Part shown: one piece after another, positions 15,537 through 24,661 of the stretch | How positions within the stretch are numbered: position 1 is the stretch's first letter | How the letters are laid out: every line of letters begins with the position of its first letter | Origin: Anaerolinea sp. | Lineage (GTDB): Bacteria > Chloroflexota > Anaerolineae > Anaerolineales > Villigracilaceae | Direction: 5' to 3' | NCBI GenBank assembly: GCA_020719725.1 | Contig: DYPU01000021.1 | Location: 1-32,608 of the forward strand | Length of the DNA stretch: 32,608 bases | Position numbers and translations under genes: made by a program | Notes under the pieces: generated by a model | What the model was told of the DNA's origin: nothing | Databases searched by the model: none | What the model saw: the letters and a program-made list of their open reading frames with translations, nothing else

Positions 15537-18283
15537 TGTTTGAATTTTTCAAAAACATCTTTCTCCAATTGTCTGAAACAGACGATAGTAAGCAAAGCAA
15601 TATTGAGGCAATTGCTCTGATCGGGACGGTGGTTGCCTGGCTGGCGCTTCCCGCTTATATACTGATGAATTCCTTTACGAGGGTCTGGCAGTTTGAATAT
15701 TTAATTTATAACGACTTAGCTCTGGCCGTAGGGCTAAGTCTGGCCTATATTTTGGCGCGCACAAAGATTAGATACATCTCCGCCTGGTTGACGGCTTTAT
15801 TCGTCGAAATTACCTTTATCGCTGCAAATTTCTTTGTTTCTGGGCTGGGAATTATCCTAGCCGTCATAGCGCTGACCATTATTATCAATATCGCCTTGCA
15901 GAGTTTGCCAACACAGCAAGCAATATACATGATAATAACAGCAGTCCTTACAACTGCAGGCTGTATCGTTATAGATTTGCTGAACATTTTCCCCGATAGA
16001 ATTGCATCTCCGCAATGGATTCAACAAGTTATTATCGTCTTCGGCGGGGTCGCAATCCTCTTTTTAACTATTAATTATCTCGAAACATTGCAGTTTTCAT
16101 CGCTTCAAACCCAGCTTTCCATCGCTTTTCTGTTAATTGCGCTGCTGCCTCTGGTCACTGTACTTATTTCATCTTTTATTACGCAAACTCAAACCTTAAG
16201 AACCATCCAAGATCAAGAACTAAGAAGAATTTCAAGCGAAATTTCAGATGGAATAGACAGTGAGTTGATTAATCTGACGCAAGCGATGGAGACTCACGCA
16301 AACCTTCCTGCGATTAAGCAGTATCTGACAGATGAAAACTCAACACTTCTGGATACATTTTTAGCCCTAAGTAATCAAAATCCATTTATTCTTTCCTATG
16401 GTCTGGTAGATACGCAAGGAAAAACGTTGCTGGATATTCGCACTTTTCGAGTCAACGAAAACAATGCCAATACAGGTTGGTTTCGAGAAACAATGACGCG
16501 CCGCGCCGGTTATGTTTCAGAACTTATTTATGATACCGACCTGTTACGCCCTGTATTTTATGTCAGCGCTCCAGTTTTCAATGAAGCTCAAGAAATAATA
16601 GCGGTTGTTCGCGCCGAATACGATGCCGAATTTTTAAGAAAATTTCTGATCGACAAAACCAGTGATGAAGATAAAAGCCTCACAGTACTGGTTGTCGACC
16701 GCAACAACATTATTGTCGCCCATAGCGCACAACCAGAACTGCAACAAAAGACATTGTCACTTTTAAGACAAGAACAAATTAGCGCATTGCAAGCCACCGG
16801 GCAGTTGCCTCCCGGCACAGCCGAATCCAATTCGGCGATGCTCACTAAACTCGAAGAATCGCTCAATGCTGCATCCAGTGACGATTTTTTTTCGGCGCAG
16901 CTTGCCAATAATACAGACAGTGAAAGCACCACTACAACCAATAAGATTATTAGCAAAAACTGGACTGTTGTCGTTGGAAAAGTATATAGTTTTGATATGT
17001 TGAATATTTTAAATATTAACCTGACCCCTATTTTGGTTGTGACAGTCGTTATGCTCGCAATGATCGTGACCGCCACAAATACTTCAAAGCTAATTACATC
17101 TCCTATTAACAGACTGACTCTGGTAGCGAAAGAAGTTGGTCAGGGAAATTTGAACGCAAAAACAGGCATCACCCGGCATGATGAAATTGGAACTCTGGCA
17201 AATATTTTTGACGAAACGACCGCGCAACTGAGAGGAATTCTGCAAAACCTTGAAGCGCGTGTTTCGCAGCGCACGAATGAACTGGCTGTAGCCAATACTC
17301 TTGTTACCAAAAAGGCGGATCAGCTAAAAACTGTTTCGAATGTTGCAAATGCCATCAACAATCTGCAAAGCTTAAAATTGCTTTTACCACAGATCGCAAA
17401 TGAAATTAACAAATCATTTGGTTATTATCATGTCGGGATTTTCTTATTGGATCCAAGCGGGCAGTATGCCTTCCTGAGCGCGACAAACAGCGAGGGAGGC
17501 CAACGTATGCTGGAGCGCGGCCACAAACTTCGGGTAGGCCAGGTTGGTATTGTAGGATATGCCACCGGCGTGGGAAAAGCCAGAATTGCGTTAGATGTTG
17601 GTGATGATGCGACATTCTTCAATAACCCCGATTTGCCAGAAACGCACTCCGAAATGGCCTTGCCTTTAAAATCTGGCGGCAACATCATTGGAGCGCTGGA
17701 TATTCAAAGCAAAGAAATATCGGCTTTTTCAAAAGATGATATTGAAATTTTATCGCTTCTGGCAGATCAAATCAGCATTGCTATTGAAAACTCGCGTTTA
17801 TTCGAAGAAACCAGAACTGCTCTAGCAGAAGCTCAACTTGTTTTCAACAAAACGATTCAAGCCAGCTGGAGCGACATCACAGAAACAGAAAAAAGCGCAT
17901 ATCGCTTTAACAACGGTCAGATTACTGAAATCACCCAAAATGAGACAAATCAATCTGATGAAAACCACGAAAATCTTGTGCTCCCCATCAGTATTCGCGG
18001 TGAAAAGCTAGGCTTTATAGAAATAAAAACCGCCCAACAGCGTGAATGGAACGAACAGGATGTCCGAATATTTCAATCGGTTGTGGACCGCTTGGGGTAT
18101 GCCCTTGAAAACGCCAGACTCTTTAGAGACGCCCAAAGATTGGTGTCAAAAGAGAGGGTTATCGGCGAAATTGCAAACAGAATCGGGCATTCTGTAAATC
18201 TGGACGATATTATGCAAATAGCAGTAGAAGAACTGGGACATATTATCACCGATTCTGAAATTACGATTCAGCTCGGCGAATAA
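15536..18283 (+). CDS. Membrane GAF receptor: six TM plus dCache plus HAMP - GAF - half GAF - stub
   Basis: The 915-residue protein is built like the gene before it. About six hydrophobic segments (30-185) and another TM (192-216) precede a large Cache-type sensor (about 225-490, with WFRETMTRRAGYVSELIYD and RPVFYVSAPVFNE, typical dCache_1 signatures). Then come a TM (492-515), a HAMP (515-570), a GAF (about 600-760, FGYYHVGIFLLD, FNNPDLPETHSEMALPL), the W half GAF (ASWSDIT) and the short GAF stub ending at SEITIQLGE. The sensor contains a low-complexity Ser/Thr insertion near residues 455-470. dCache_1 domains often bind amino acids or related small molecules, but the ligand here is unknown. 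The ATG overlaps the previous stop. It is probably a tandem duplicate of its neighbour with a diverged or exchanged sensor. Confidence 0.88.
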   Translation: MFEFFKNIFLQLSETDDSKQSNIEAIALIGTVVAWLALPAYILMNSFTRVWQFEYLIYNDLALAVGLSLAYILARTKIRYISAWLTALFVEITFIAANFFVSGLGIILAVIALTIIINIALQSLPTQQAIYMIITAVLTTAGCIVIDLLNIFPDRIASPQWIQQVIIVFGGVAILFLTINYLETLQFSSLQTQLSIAFLLIALLPLVTVLISSFITQTQTLRTIQDQELRRISSEISDGIDSELINLTQAMETHANLPAIKQYLTDENSTLLDTFLALSNQNPFILSYGLVDTQGKTLLDIRTFRVNENNANTGWFRETMTRRAGYVSELIYDTDLLRPVFYVSAPVFNEAQEIIAVVRAEYDAEFLRKFLIDKTSDEDKSLTVLVVDRNNIIVAHSAQPELQQKTLSLLRQEQISALQATGQLPPGTAESNSAMLTKLEESLNAASSDDFFSAQLANNTDSESTTTTNKIISKNWTVVVGKVYSFDMLNILNINLTPILVVTVVMLAMIVTATNTSKLITSPINRLTLVAKEVGQGNLNAKTGITRHDEIGTLANIFDETTAQLRGILQNLEARVSQRTNELAVANTLVTKKADQLKTVSNVANAINNLQSLKLLLPQIANEINKSFGYYHVGIFLLDPSGQYAFLSATNSEGGQRMLERGHKLRVGQVGIVGYATGVGKARIALDVGDDATFFNNPDLPETHSEMALPLKSGGNIIGALDIQSKEISAFSKDDIEILSLLADQISIAIENSRLFEETRTALAEAQLVFNKTIQASWSDITETEKSAYRFNNGQITEITQNETNQSDENHENLVLPISIRGEKLGFIEIKTAQQREWNEQDVRIFQSVVDRLGYALENARLFRDAQRLVSKERVIGEIANRIGHSVNLDDIMQIAVEELGHIITDSEITIQLGE

Positions 18284-18311
18284 TATTCTAATCCGGCAAA
18301 GGAGTTATAGA

Positions 18312-20252
18312 GTGAATCGTTTTTTCTTCACCCAACAAGGCACGCTCCGCTTCCGCGCAAGAATTGCGCTGGCTTTTACGTTCATTGGCATTCTAGTTTC
18401 TATTGTTGCGAGTATTAGTCTGTACAACAGTGCCCGCATTCAAATCATCAAACAAATTCAACAGCGCGCTATTACAATCGCCAGTTTAACCGCCATCCAA
18501 CAAAATGGAGACCTGCACTCCACGCTAACTGAACAAGACAGCAGTACCTACAATTCTGTACGAAATCGTAATACCATTATTATGAACACTGATAAAGAAA
18601 TCACATCTATCTACACAATGCGGCGCGATGAAACCGGAAATATCTACTTTGTGGTAGATGTAGTCAATGATAGCTTGTCGGTTCTGAGAGGCCCCGCCAA
18701 ACTGGGAGAATTTTACATAGACGCCAGTGAAGTATTGCAAAATAATTTTGGCACGATAAATTCAACCATTGTTGAAAGCCAGCCATATACCGATAGTTGG
18801 GGAACCACCCTTTCAGCCTATGCACCTTTTTATCGCTCCAACGGAGAAATTGAAGGGATCGTAGGTGTAGATATTTCCGCAAACGTAATCGAAACAGCCC
18901 AACAAGAGATTATCGCTACAAGTTTTTATTTAATTTTAGGGCTGATCCCGTTAACCGGCATTGCTGGCTGGATACTAGGAACTGTGACGGCCACACCCAT
19001 CGAAAAGATAGCAGAAAGCGCTCAAAAAATTATCAATGGTGACTTTTCGCAAACGGTTCAGGTTCATTCCAGGGACGATATTGGCCTTTTAGCTACGACT
19101 TTTAACAAAATGACCGACCAGTTACGCGGGTTAATTTCCAACTTGGAAAGCCGCGTTTCCGAAAGAACGGTGGAGCTTACTGCTCAAACCCAGGAGTTAC
19201 AAACGCTAGCCAAGCAAGAAGAACGCCGCGCCAGCCAATTTCAAACCATTGCTCAGGTCAGTTCCATTATCAACACGGTCCAAAGTACAGAAGAATTATT
19301 GCCACGCATTACCAATATTATTAGCGATCAATTTGGTTATTATCATACAGGCATCTTCCTTATTAGCGCTGATGGCCGCTATGCTGTCTTAAGCGCAACC
19401 AATAGTCCTGGCGGCAAAAAAATGCTGGCGAGAAACCATCGCTTAAAAGTGGGCGCAGCAGGAATTGTCGGGTTTGTAACTGGAACCGGTGTGCCTAGAA
19501 TTGCGCTTGACGTCGGTGACGATGCTGTCTTTTTTGACAATCCCGATTTACCGGATACCCGGTCTGAGGCGGCGGTACCGCTCCGAGCTGGCAAACAAAT
19601 CATCGGGGCGCTTGATGTCCAAAGCGAGACATCTGCCGCTTTTAGCCCGGCAGATGTCGAATTGCTTTCTATTTTGGCAGATCAGGTCACAATCGCCATT
19701 GAAAACTCACGTCTATTTGAGCAAACACGAAAATCGCTGGCAGATGCTCAGAACGTATATCGACAATATCTAAAAACGCAGTGGACAGAATTCTTAAAGG
19801 ATGAGAAAAAAACCGGATATCGTTATGCCTTGACCAAAACCTACGCCATCGACCAGGCAGTTGATTCGCCGCAGACACAACAAGCAAAAGTATCCGGAAA
19901 AACCCAATTTATTAAGGATGAGAAATTTCCTCAGATTATTATTCCGATAAAGTTGCGCGACGAGGTCGTCGGAGTCTTGAATATCACGTCACAAACCAAT
20001 CGAGAATGGACCGAGGATGAGCTTGATATTGCCCAGGCTGTAGCCGAGCGCGTGGCGATTGCATCAGAAAATGCCCGCCTACTCAGCGAAACTCAGCGGA
20101 AGGCCGCAAAAGAAGAAACTATTGGACAAATCACATCCAAGATTAGTTCATCGGTAAACATGCACAATATCTTGCAAACCACAGTTGAAGAAATTGGGCG
20201 CGCCATCCCTGGCTCAGAAATTGTCATTCAGCTTCGCGGGCAGGATAACTAA
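18312..20252 (+). CDS. Membrane GAF receptor: TM - Cache - TM - HAMP - GAF - half GAF - stub
   Basis: The 646-residue protein starts with GTG at 18312, supported by an AAAGGAG site 8 bases upstream; no better ATG exists nearby. TM1 is at about 14-36, a small extracytoplasmic Cache-like domain at about 40-195 (with SIYTMRRDETGNIYFVVD and YAPFYRSNGEIEGIVGVDIS), TM2 at about 200-224, and HAMP at about 222-280 (DDIGLLATTFNKMTDQL). A coiled coil, a GAF (315-475, FGYYHTGIFLI, FDNPDLPDTRSEAAVPL), the W half GAF (TQWTEFL, GYRYALT) and the stub follow. The Cache type differs from those of the other receptors in the cluster, so it should read a different signal. No output domain is present. Confidence 0.87.
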   Translation: MNRFFFTQQGTLRFRARIALAFTFIGILVSIVASISLYNSARIQIIKQIQQRAITIASLTAIQQNGDLHSTLTEQDSSTYNSVRNRNTIIMNTDKEITSIYTMRRDETGNIYFVVDVVNDSLSVLRGPAKLGEFYIDASEVLQNNFGTINSTIVESQPYTDSWGTTLSAYAPFYRSNGEIEGIVGVDISANVIETAQQEIIATSFYLILGLIPLTGIAGWILGTVTATPIEKIAESAQKIINGDFSQTVQVHSRDDIGLLATTFNKMTDQLRGLISNLESRVSERTVELTAQTQELQTLAKQEERRASQFQTIAQVSSIINTVQSTEELLPRITNIISDQFGYYHTGIFLISADGRYAVLSATNSPGGKKMLARNHRLKVGAAGIVGFVTGTGVPRIALDVGDDAVFFDNPDLPDTRSEAAVPLRAGKQIIGALDVQSETSAAFSPADVELLSILADQVTIAIENSRLFEQTRKSLADAQNVYRQYLKTQWTEFLKDEKKTGYRYALTKTYAIDQAVDSPQTQQAKVSGKTQFIKDEKFPQIIIPIKLRDEVVGVLNITSQTNREWTEDELDIAQAVAERVAIASENARLLSETQRKAAKEETIGQITSKISSSVNMHNILQTTVEEIGRAIPGSEIVIQLRGQDN

Positions 20253-20262
20253 AGGTACATTT

Positions 20263-22008
20263 ATGCAAAACTGGCTTAAGGAATTATTACAAAATTCAGA
20301 AATTGAAGAAAACTCTCCCAAAAATCTTCAAATGCTCCGAACAATTTTGGTTTTTATGATTGGCCTGACCGTTGTGACGGCCATCTTTATAGCAACACAA
20401 CGCAATCTGCCCGCCACGCTAATTTTATTAACTCTTGGCGCACTTTTATTTGCAAGCTATGTTCTTCTGCAACGCGGCCTGGCCTTTCCCGCTCGTTTTT
20501 TCCCGCCTCTGGCATTGCTTGTCGCAGTTTTTTTGATTGCGCTAAGAGCCAATGGGATCCACGACTCATCGTTAGCTACTTTTGCTTTTATCGTCATTTT
20601 TGCCAGCCTAACAATGGGCCAAAAAGGTGCCGTTTTGTTTGCCGGGTTAACTTTTCTAGCTATTCTAGTGATAAGTATCTTAGAAGTTTCAGGGATTTTT
20701 GCAAACCAACTAAGCGCATATACTGACTTATCCGACATTGTAATACTCGGAATCATTATACCGATGGGCACAGCCAGTGTTCAAATTCTGCTTATCCGTA
20801 AATTGAACAAAAGTATTGCGCTGGCAAAGAAAAGCGCGGAAGAACAAAGAAATGTTAATGCAGAAATCGCACAGATACAAGAACACCTTGAAGAACGCAT
20901 CGCAGAGAGAACATTGGACCTGGCAAAAAAATCCAAAGAATTGGAAGAACAATTAGTATCCAACCAACGGAGAGCGCGGCAATTTCAGGCCGTTGCGGAT
21001 GTAGCCCGCTATATCGCCGCGCTTCAGAATCTTGATGTTTTGTTTGCAAACATTACAGAACTAATTAGCGAAAGATTTGGCTATTACCATGTAGGCATTT
21101 TCCTAAACGATGAAGCCGATTTTAACTCCATCTTACGGGCCAGTAACAGCCCTGGGGGGAAAAAAATGCTTGAAAATAATCACAGACTAAAAATCGGAGA
21201 AACGGGAATCGTAGGGAATGTGGCTCAAACTGGTTTGCCTCACCTCGCATTAGACACCGGCGGGGATAATGTTTTCTTCAATAATCCTTATTTACCTGAA
21301 ACACGCTCCGAGATGGCGGTAGCACTGAAGATTTCTGAAAAAATCATTGGTGTAGTTAATATTCAAAGCGTTGAAGCAAATGCGTTCTCCAATGAAGATA
21401 CTGAAGTCTTCACGGCTTTGGCAGATCAGATTGCCATAGCCATTGAGAATACCCGGCTCTACGAGAGTCAGCAAAAATCAGTCGCAGAATCGGAAACAAT
21501 CTATCGTCAGTACTTACGAGAAGGGTGGGGACGCCTGTCAAACGAAGAAAACCTGACCGGGTATCACTACAAACTGGGTAGCGTCACCCCGCTAAAAATC
21601 GCCATAGAAAACCCGGAGTTCACGCAAGTCATGGAAACCGGAACTATCAAAATTGATACAGAGACCAAGGATTTGTTGTCTCTGGTGGTTCCGATCAAAC
21701 TGCGTGGCGAGGTTTTAGGAGTGCTTAATATTCAACAGCCGGGCAATAGAAACTGGACAAAAGATGAAATAGAGTTGGTTCAGGCCGTTGCAGACCGGGT
21801 CGCTATTTCCGCAGAAAATGCGCGGTTATTTGAAGAGTCACAGCAAAGGGCATCGCAAGAACAAGCTATCGGAGAAATATCGGCTAAATTAAGCTCGTCT
21901 GTAAACTTAAATACAGTTTTGCAAACTGCTGTCGAAGAATTGGGCCGTGTTTTGTCTGGTACGGATGTTGCCATTCAACTACTGGTTACAGAAGAGCAGC
22001 AAAAGTAG
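20263..22008 (+). CDS. Membrane GAF protein: six TM - coiled coil - GAF - half GAF - stub
   Basis: The 581-residue protein starts at the ATG at 20263, 10 bases after the previous stop. A longer in-frame start at 20185 would lie inside the previous gene and is not supported. It has about six hydrophobic segments (25-190), a long acidic/basic coiled coil (190-245, IQEHLEERIAERTLDLAKK), a GAF (245-405, FGYYHVGIFLND, FNNPYLPETRSEMAVAL), the W half GAF (EGWGRLS, GYHYKLG) and the C-terminal GAF stub. There is no extracytoplasmic domain and no output. It belongs to the same design class as the 11073 and 22040 genes. The function of the membrane bundle is unknown. Confidence 0.87.
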   Translation: MQNWLKELLQNSEIEENSPKNLQMLRTILVFMIGLTVVTAIFIATQRNLPATLILLTLGALLFASYVLLQRGLAFPARFFPPLALLVAVFLIALRANGIHDSSLATFAFIVIFASLTMGQKGAVLFAGLTFLAILVISILEVSGIFANQLSAYTDLSDIVILGIIIPMGTASVQILLIRKLNKSIALAKKSAEEQRNVNAEIAQIQEHLEERIAERTLDLAKKSKELEEQLVSNQRRARQFQAVADVARYIAALQNLDVLFANITELISERFGYYHVGIFLNDEADFNSILRASNSPGGKKMLENNHRLKIGETGIVGNVAQTGLPHLALDTGGDNVFFNNPYLPETRSEMAVALKISEKIIGVVNIQSVEANAFSNEDTEVFTALADQIAIAIENTRLYESQQKSVAESETIYRQYLREGWGRLSNEENLTGYHYKLGSVTPLKIAIENPEFTQVMETGTIKIDTETKDLLSLVVPIKLRGEVLGVLNIQQPGNRNWTKDEIELVQAVADRVAISAENARLFEESQQRASQEQAIGEISAKLSSSVNLNTVLQTAVEELGRVLSGTDVAIQLLVTEEQQK

Positions 22009-22039
22009 CGGATAGAAAGAAACGACACAGGAGATACAG

Positions 22040-23836
22040 ATGTCACCAGAGTCGAACAATCAAAAAACATCCAGGCTGAGAACCTTTGGGGGCTGGCTCA
22101 TTGATCCTTTACAAACCCACCCAAAAATTTCCGAAAAACGCCATGCGCAATTGTTGGCAATCTTGACTCTCGTATTTATTTTCTCTAATTTAATCGGGCT
22201 ATGGTCAACCATAAGCATGGGCGGCTGGAGCAATTCGACTCTAACTTTGATATTGCTTACTATTCTAACAACCTCAGCCTACGCGCTAAGCCGGACCCAA
22301 AAACATCATGCTGGAGCCATTCTGTTCATTGCAAGCTGGAACATAGGCGCGTATGTCACCGCTTATTTTACAGAAGGCCAACCCGTAGGCACGATTAATG
22401 CCCTGCTGGCGTTTGTTTTCGTCATGTCCAGCGTGTTGCTCACTTTAAAATCAATCGCAATATTGGTTGGGCTCAATATCGCTGGATTTTTTATACTAGG
22501 ACTGATATTTCCAGACTTGAGCGCCATTGAAATCTATACAATTGCTGGAACATCGGGAACTCTTGCCGTATTGGTGCTTGTTTTGACAGCATATCGAAAT
22601 TTTCTAGAAAATCAACAGTTGGCAGAAGTGCAAAAAATCAATACCGAATTACTGGCGGCAAACTTTGAATTAAGTCAAAACCGGCTACTGCTAGAGCAAC
22701 GTGTTCTGGCGCGAACTTCCGAGCTTGAACTACGCACTCAGGACCTGGAGAAACGATCTAACGAATTGATTGAAGCCGATATTCAAATTAGACGAAGGGC
22801 TATTCAGGCCGAAACCATTGCAAAAGTAGCTCAATCCATTGCATCTATCCAAAATTTGCAAGAGTTGCTGCCACTAATTACACAAGTTATCAGCGAACAG
22901 TTCAATTTCTATCATACTGGAATTTTCTTGACAGACGCAGCCAACGAATATGCAGTCCTGAGCGCAGCCAATAGTGAAGGTGGTCAGCGTATGCTAAATC
23001 GCGGGCACCGCTTACGCATTGGTCAAACTGGTATTGTCGGTTACGTCGTCGCTGCCGGAAAACCGCGCATTGTTTTGGATACCGATAAAGACACTGTTCA
23101 TTATAAAAACCCCGATTTACCCGATACACAATCTGAGATGGCTCTTCCGCTGCGAATTGGAGAAAAAATCATTGGGGCCTTAGATGTGCAAAGCCTGGAA
23201 GCGGAGGCCTTTACTGAACAAGATGCAGAGGCCTTATCCACCCTGGCAGACCAGGTCAGCATTGCCATTCAAAATTCACGCCTGTTTGAAACAAGCCAAA
23301 AATCACTGGCAGAAGTCAATACGATTTACAGACAAACCTTGCAAGAAACCTGGTCTAAGACAATCGACGAACAGGATACAGTGGGATATCGCTTTAGCGC
23401 GCTGGGTAACCAACCCTTACAGGAAGAATTAAAAACAAAAAGCGTGCGACAAGCCCTTAGCAGCGGTCAAATGGTGGTAATACAAGAAGCCGAAACGCCT
23501 GAACTGGCGACTCCCATAAAGGTGCGCGGACAAATTATCGGCATCTTAAATGTTCGAGCGCCAGATGGGCACACTTGGAAAAAAAGCGAAATCAGCATTC
23601 TACAAGCTATCGCAGATCGGGTGGCAAGCTCGGCAGAAAATGCGCGTCTCTTTGAAGAAACAACCAGCAGAGCCCAACGCGAAAGAACTGTCTCTACCAT
23701 TACCACCAAAATTCGCAGCACCAATGACCCAGACCAAATGTTAGCCATTGCGCTGGCCGAACTAAGAACTGCGCTTAATGTCAAAGACATTCATATCAAA
23801 AAAATAGAAGACCCTGCCGAATCAACGCAGCGCTAG
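22040..23836 (+). CDS. Membrane GAF protein: six TM - coiled coil - GAF - half GAF - stub
   Basis: The 598-residue protein has a GGAG site 7 bases before its ATG. It has about six hydrophobic segments (35-195), a long heptad helix (195-260, LLLEQRVLARTSELELRTQD), a GAF (260-420, FNFYHTGIFLTD, YKNPDLPDTQSEMALPL), the W half GAF (ETWSKTI, GYRFSALG) and a stub more diverged than the others, ending IHIKKIEDPAESTQR. It is the last of the eight GAF proteins before parA and the giant kinase, 33 bases before parA. The membrane bundle starts like that of the 11073 gene. No catalytic domain is present, so any signal must go through helix or GAF contacts. Confidence 0.87.
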   Translation: MSPESNNQKTSRLRTFGGWLIDPLQTHPKISEKRHAQLLAILTLVFIFSNLIGLWSTISMGGWSNSTLTLILLTILTTSAYALSRTQKHHAGAILFIASWNIGAYVTAYFTEGQPVGTINALLAFVFVMSSVLLTLKSIAILVGLNIAGFFILGLIFPDLSAIEIYTIAGTSGTLAVLVLVLTAYRNFLENQQLAEVQKINTELLAANFELSQNRLLLEQRVLARTSELELRTQDLEKRSNELIEADIQIRRRAIQAETIAKVAQSIASIQNLQELLPLITQVISEQFNFYHTGIFLTDAANEYAVLSAANSEGGQRMLNRGHRLRIGQTGIVGYVVAAGKPRIVLDTDKDTVHYKNPDLPDTQSEMALPLRIGEKIIGALDVQSLEAEAFTEQDAEALSTLADQVSIAIQNSRLFETSQKSLAEVNTIYRQTLQETWSKTIDEQDTVGYRFSALGNQPLQEELKTKSVRQALSSGQMVVIQEAETPELATPIKVRGQIIGILNVRAPDGHTWKKSEISILQAIADRVASSAENARLFEETTSRAQRERTVSTITTKIRSTNDPDQMLAIALAELRTALNVKDIHIKKIEDPAESTQR

Positions 23837-23869
23837 TTTTGGAATATCCATCAATAGCTTGGAGGCAAT

Positions 23870-24661
23870 ATGACTTACATCATAGCAATATCAAACGAAA
23901 AAGGCGGGGTGGCAAAAACCACAACAACTTTTTCTATGGGAGCATCACTTGCCGATATGGGAAAGCGAGTTCTGCTATTAGACCTTGACCCACAGGCAAA
24001 TCTCACTCTCGCCAATGGTATTGAGCCAAACACTACCACCAAAAACAGCAGCCAAATCTTACTGGAGGGTTTAGCTGCGAAAGAAGCCATTATCAAAACA
24101 AATGTTGAAAATCTGGCAATTATCCCGTGTAATTCACGCATGTCAGACGCTGAACATTTTTTGCCGGTGCGTATCAATTACCAGTTTATTTTGCGGGATG
24201 CCTTACAACAAGCCAAATTAGACAACTATGAGTACATCGTTATGGATTGCCCGCCTTCAATGGGCGCAATCACGATAAATGCTCTGACCGCCTCCAATCT
24301 GCTTATTATCCCTACTCAGGCAGAATATTTTTCAGCATACGCTCTACGAGATATGATGGTTCTGATTCGAAGAATTCGAAAAGAAACAAATCCAGACCTG
24401 GCTTATCGAATTCTGGTTACGCTGCTCGACCAGCGTAACCGTACTCACCGCGCGATACGAGAACAATTACAACAAACTTTTGGAGCAGGGTTATTTACAT
24501 CTGTAATAGAAATTGATACACGCTTGCGGGAAAGCCCAATTGTAGGAATGCCAATTTCGCAATATCGCCCAAAGAGCAGAGGATCACAGCAATATCATGT
24601 ATTGGCTGAGGAGTTAATAGAATATGTCAGACAGCAAAAAGATTCGCAGCAAACTGAATAA
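23870..24661 (+). CDS. ParA/Soj/MinD-type ATPase, probable array positioning factor
   Basis: The 263-residue ATPase has the deviant Walker A NEKGGVAKTTT (signature lysine K11, catalytic K16), Walker A' LLLDLDPQANLT, and Walker B YIVMDCPPSMGAI. It lacks the N-terminal HTH of plasmid ParA type Ia and the C-terminal amphipathic helix of MinD, so it is of the Soj/McdA/PpfA size class. Such proteins bind nucleoid DNA as ATP dimers and position a cargo that stimulates their ATPase. No parB gene or obvious parS site is present, and its neighbours are receptors and a histidine kinase. In chemotaxis clusters PpfA and ParC play the equivalent role. The last 38 bases overlap the start of the giant kinase gene, so their production is coupled. 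Confidence 0.93.
   Translation: MTYIIAISNEKGGVAKTTTTFSMGASLADMGKRVLLLDLDPQANLTLANGIEPNTTTKNSSQILLEGLAAKEAIIKTNVENLAIIPCNSRMSDAEHFLPVRINYQFILRDALQQAKLDNYEYIVMDCPPSMGAITINALTASNLLIIPTQAEYFSAYALRDMMVLIRRIRKETNPDLAYRILVTLLDQRNRTHRAIREQLQQTFGAGLFTSVIEIDTRLRESPIVGMPISQYRPKSRGSQQYHVLAEELIEYVRQQKDSQQTE

Noticed and set aside
20185-20262. Early start at 20185 for the 20263 gene
   Set aside because: It would overlap the C-terminal stub of the previous gene by 68 bases with no ribosome site, whereas the ATG at 20263 follows the stop by 10 bases like the other genes.
7780-23280. Phytochrome-type bilin-binding or cNMP-binding GAFs
   Set aside because: I saw neither a chromophore cysteine motif nor a convincing NKFDE-type set in the conserved GAFs; the NP.LP.TRSE signature is common in general GAFs and tells nothing about ligand.
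23870-24661. Plasmid partition locus (ParABS)
   Set aside because: No parB and no obvious parS-like repeats are nearby, and the gene is embedded in a signalling operon.
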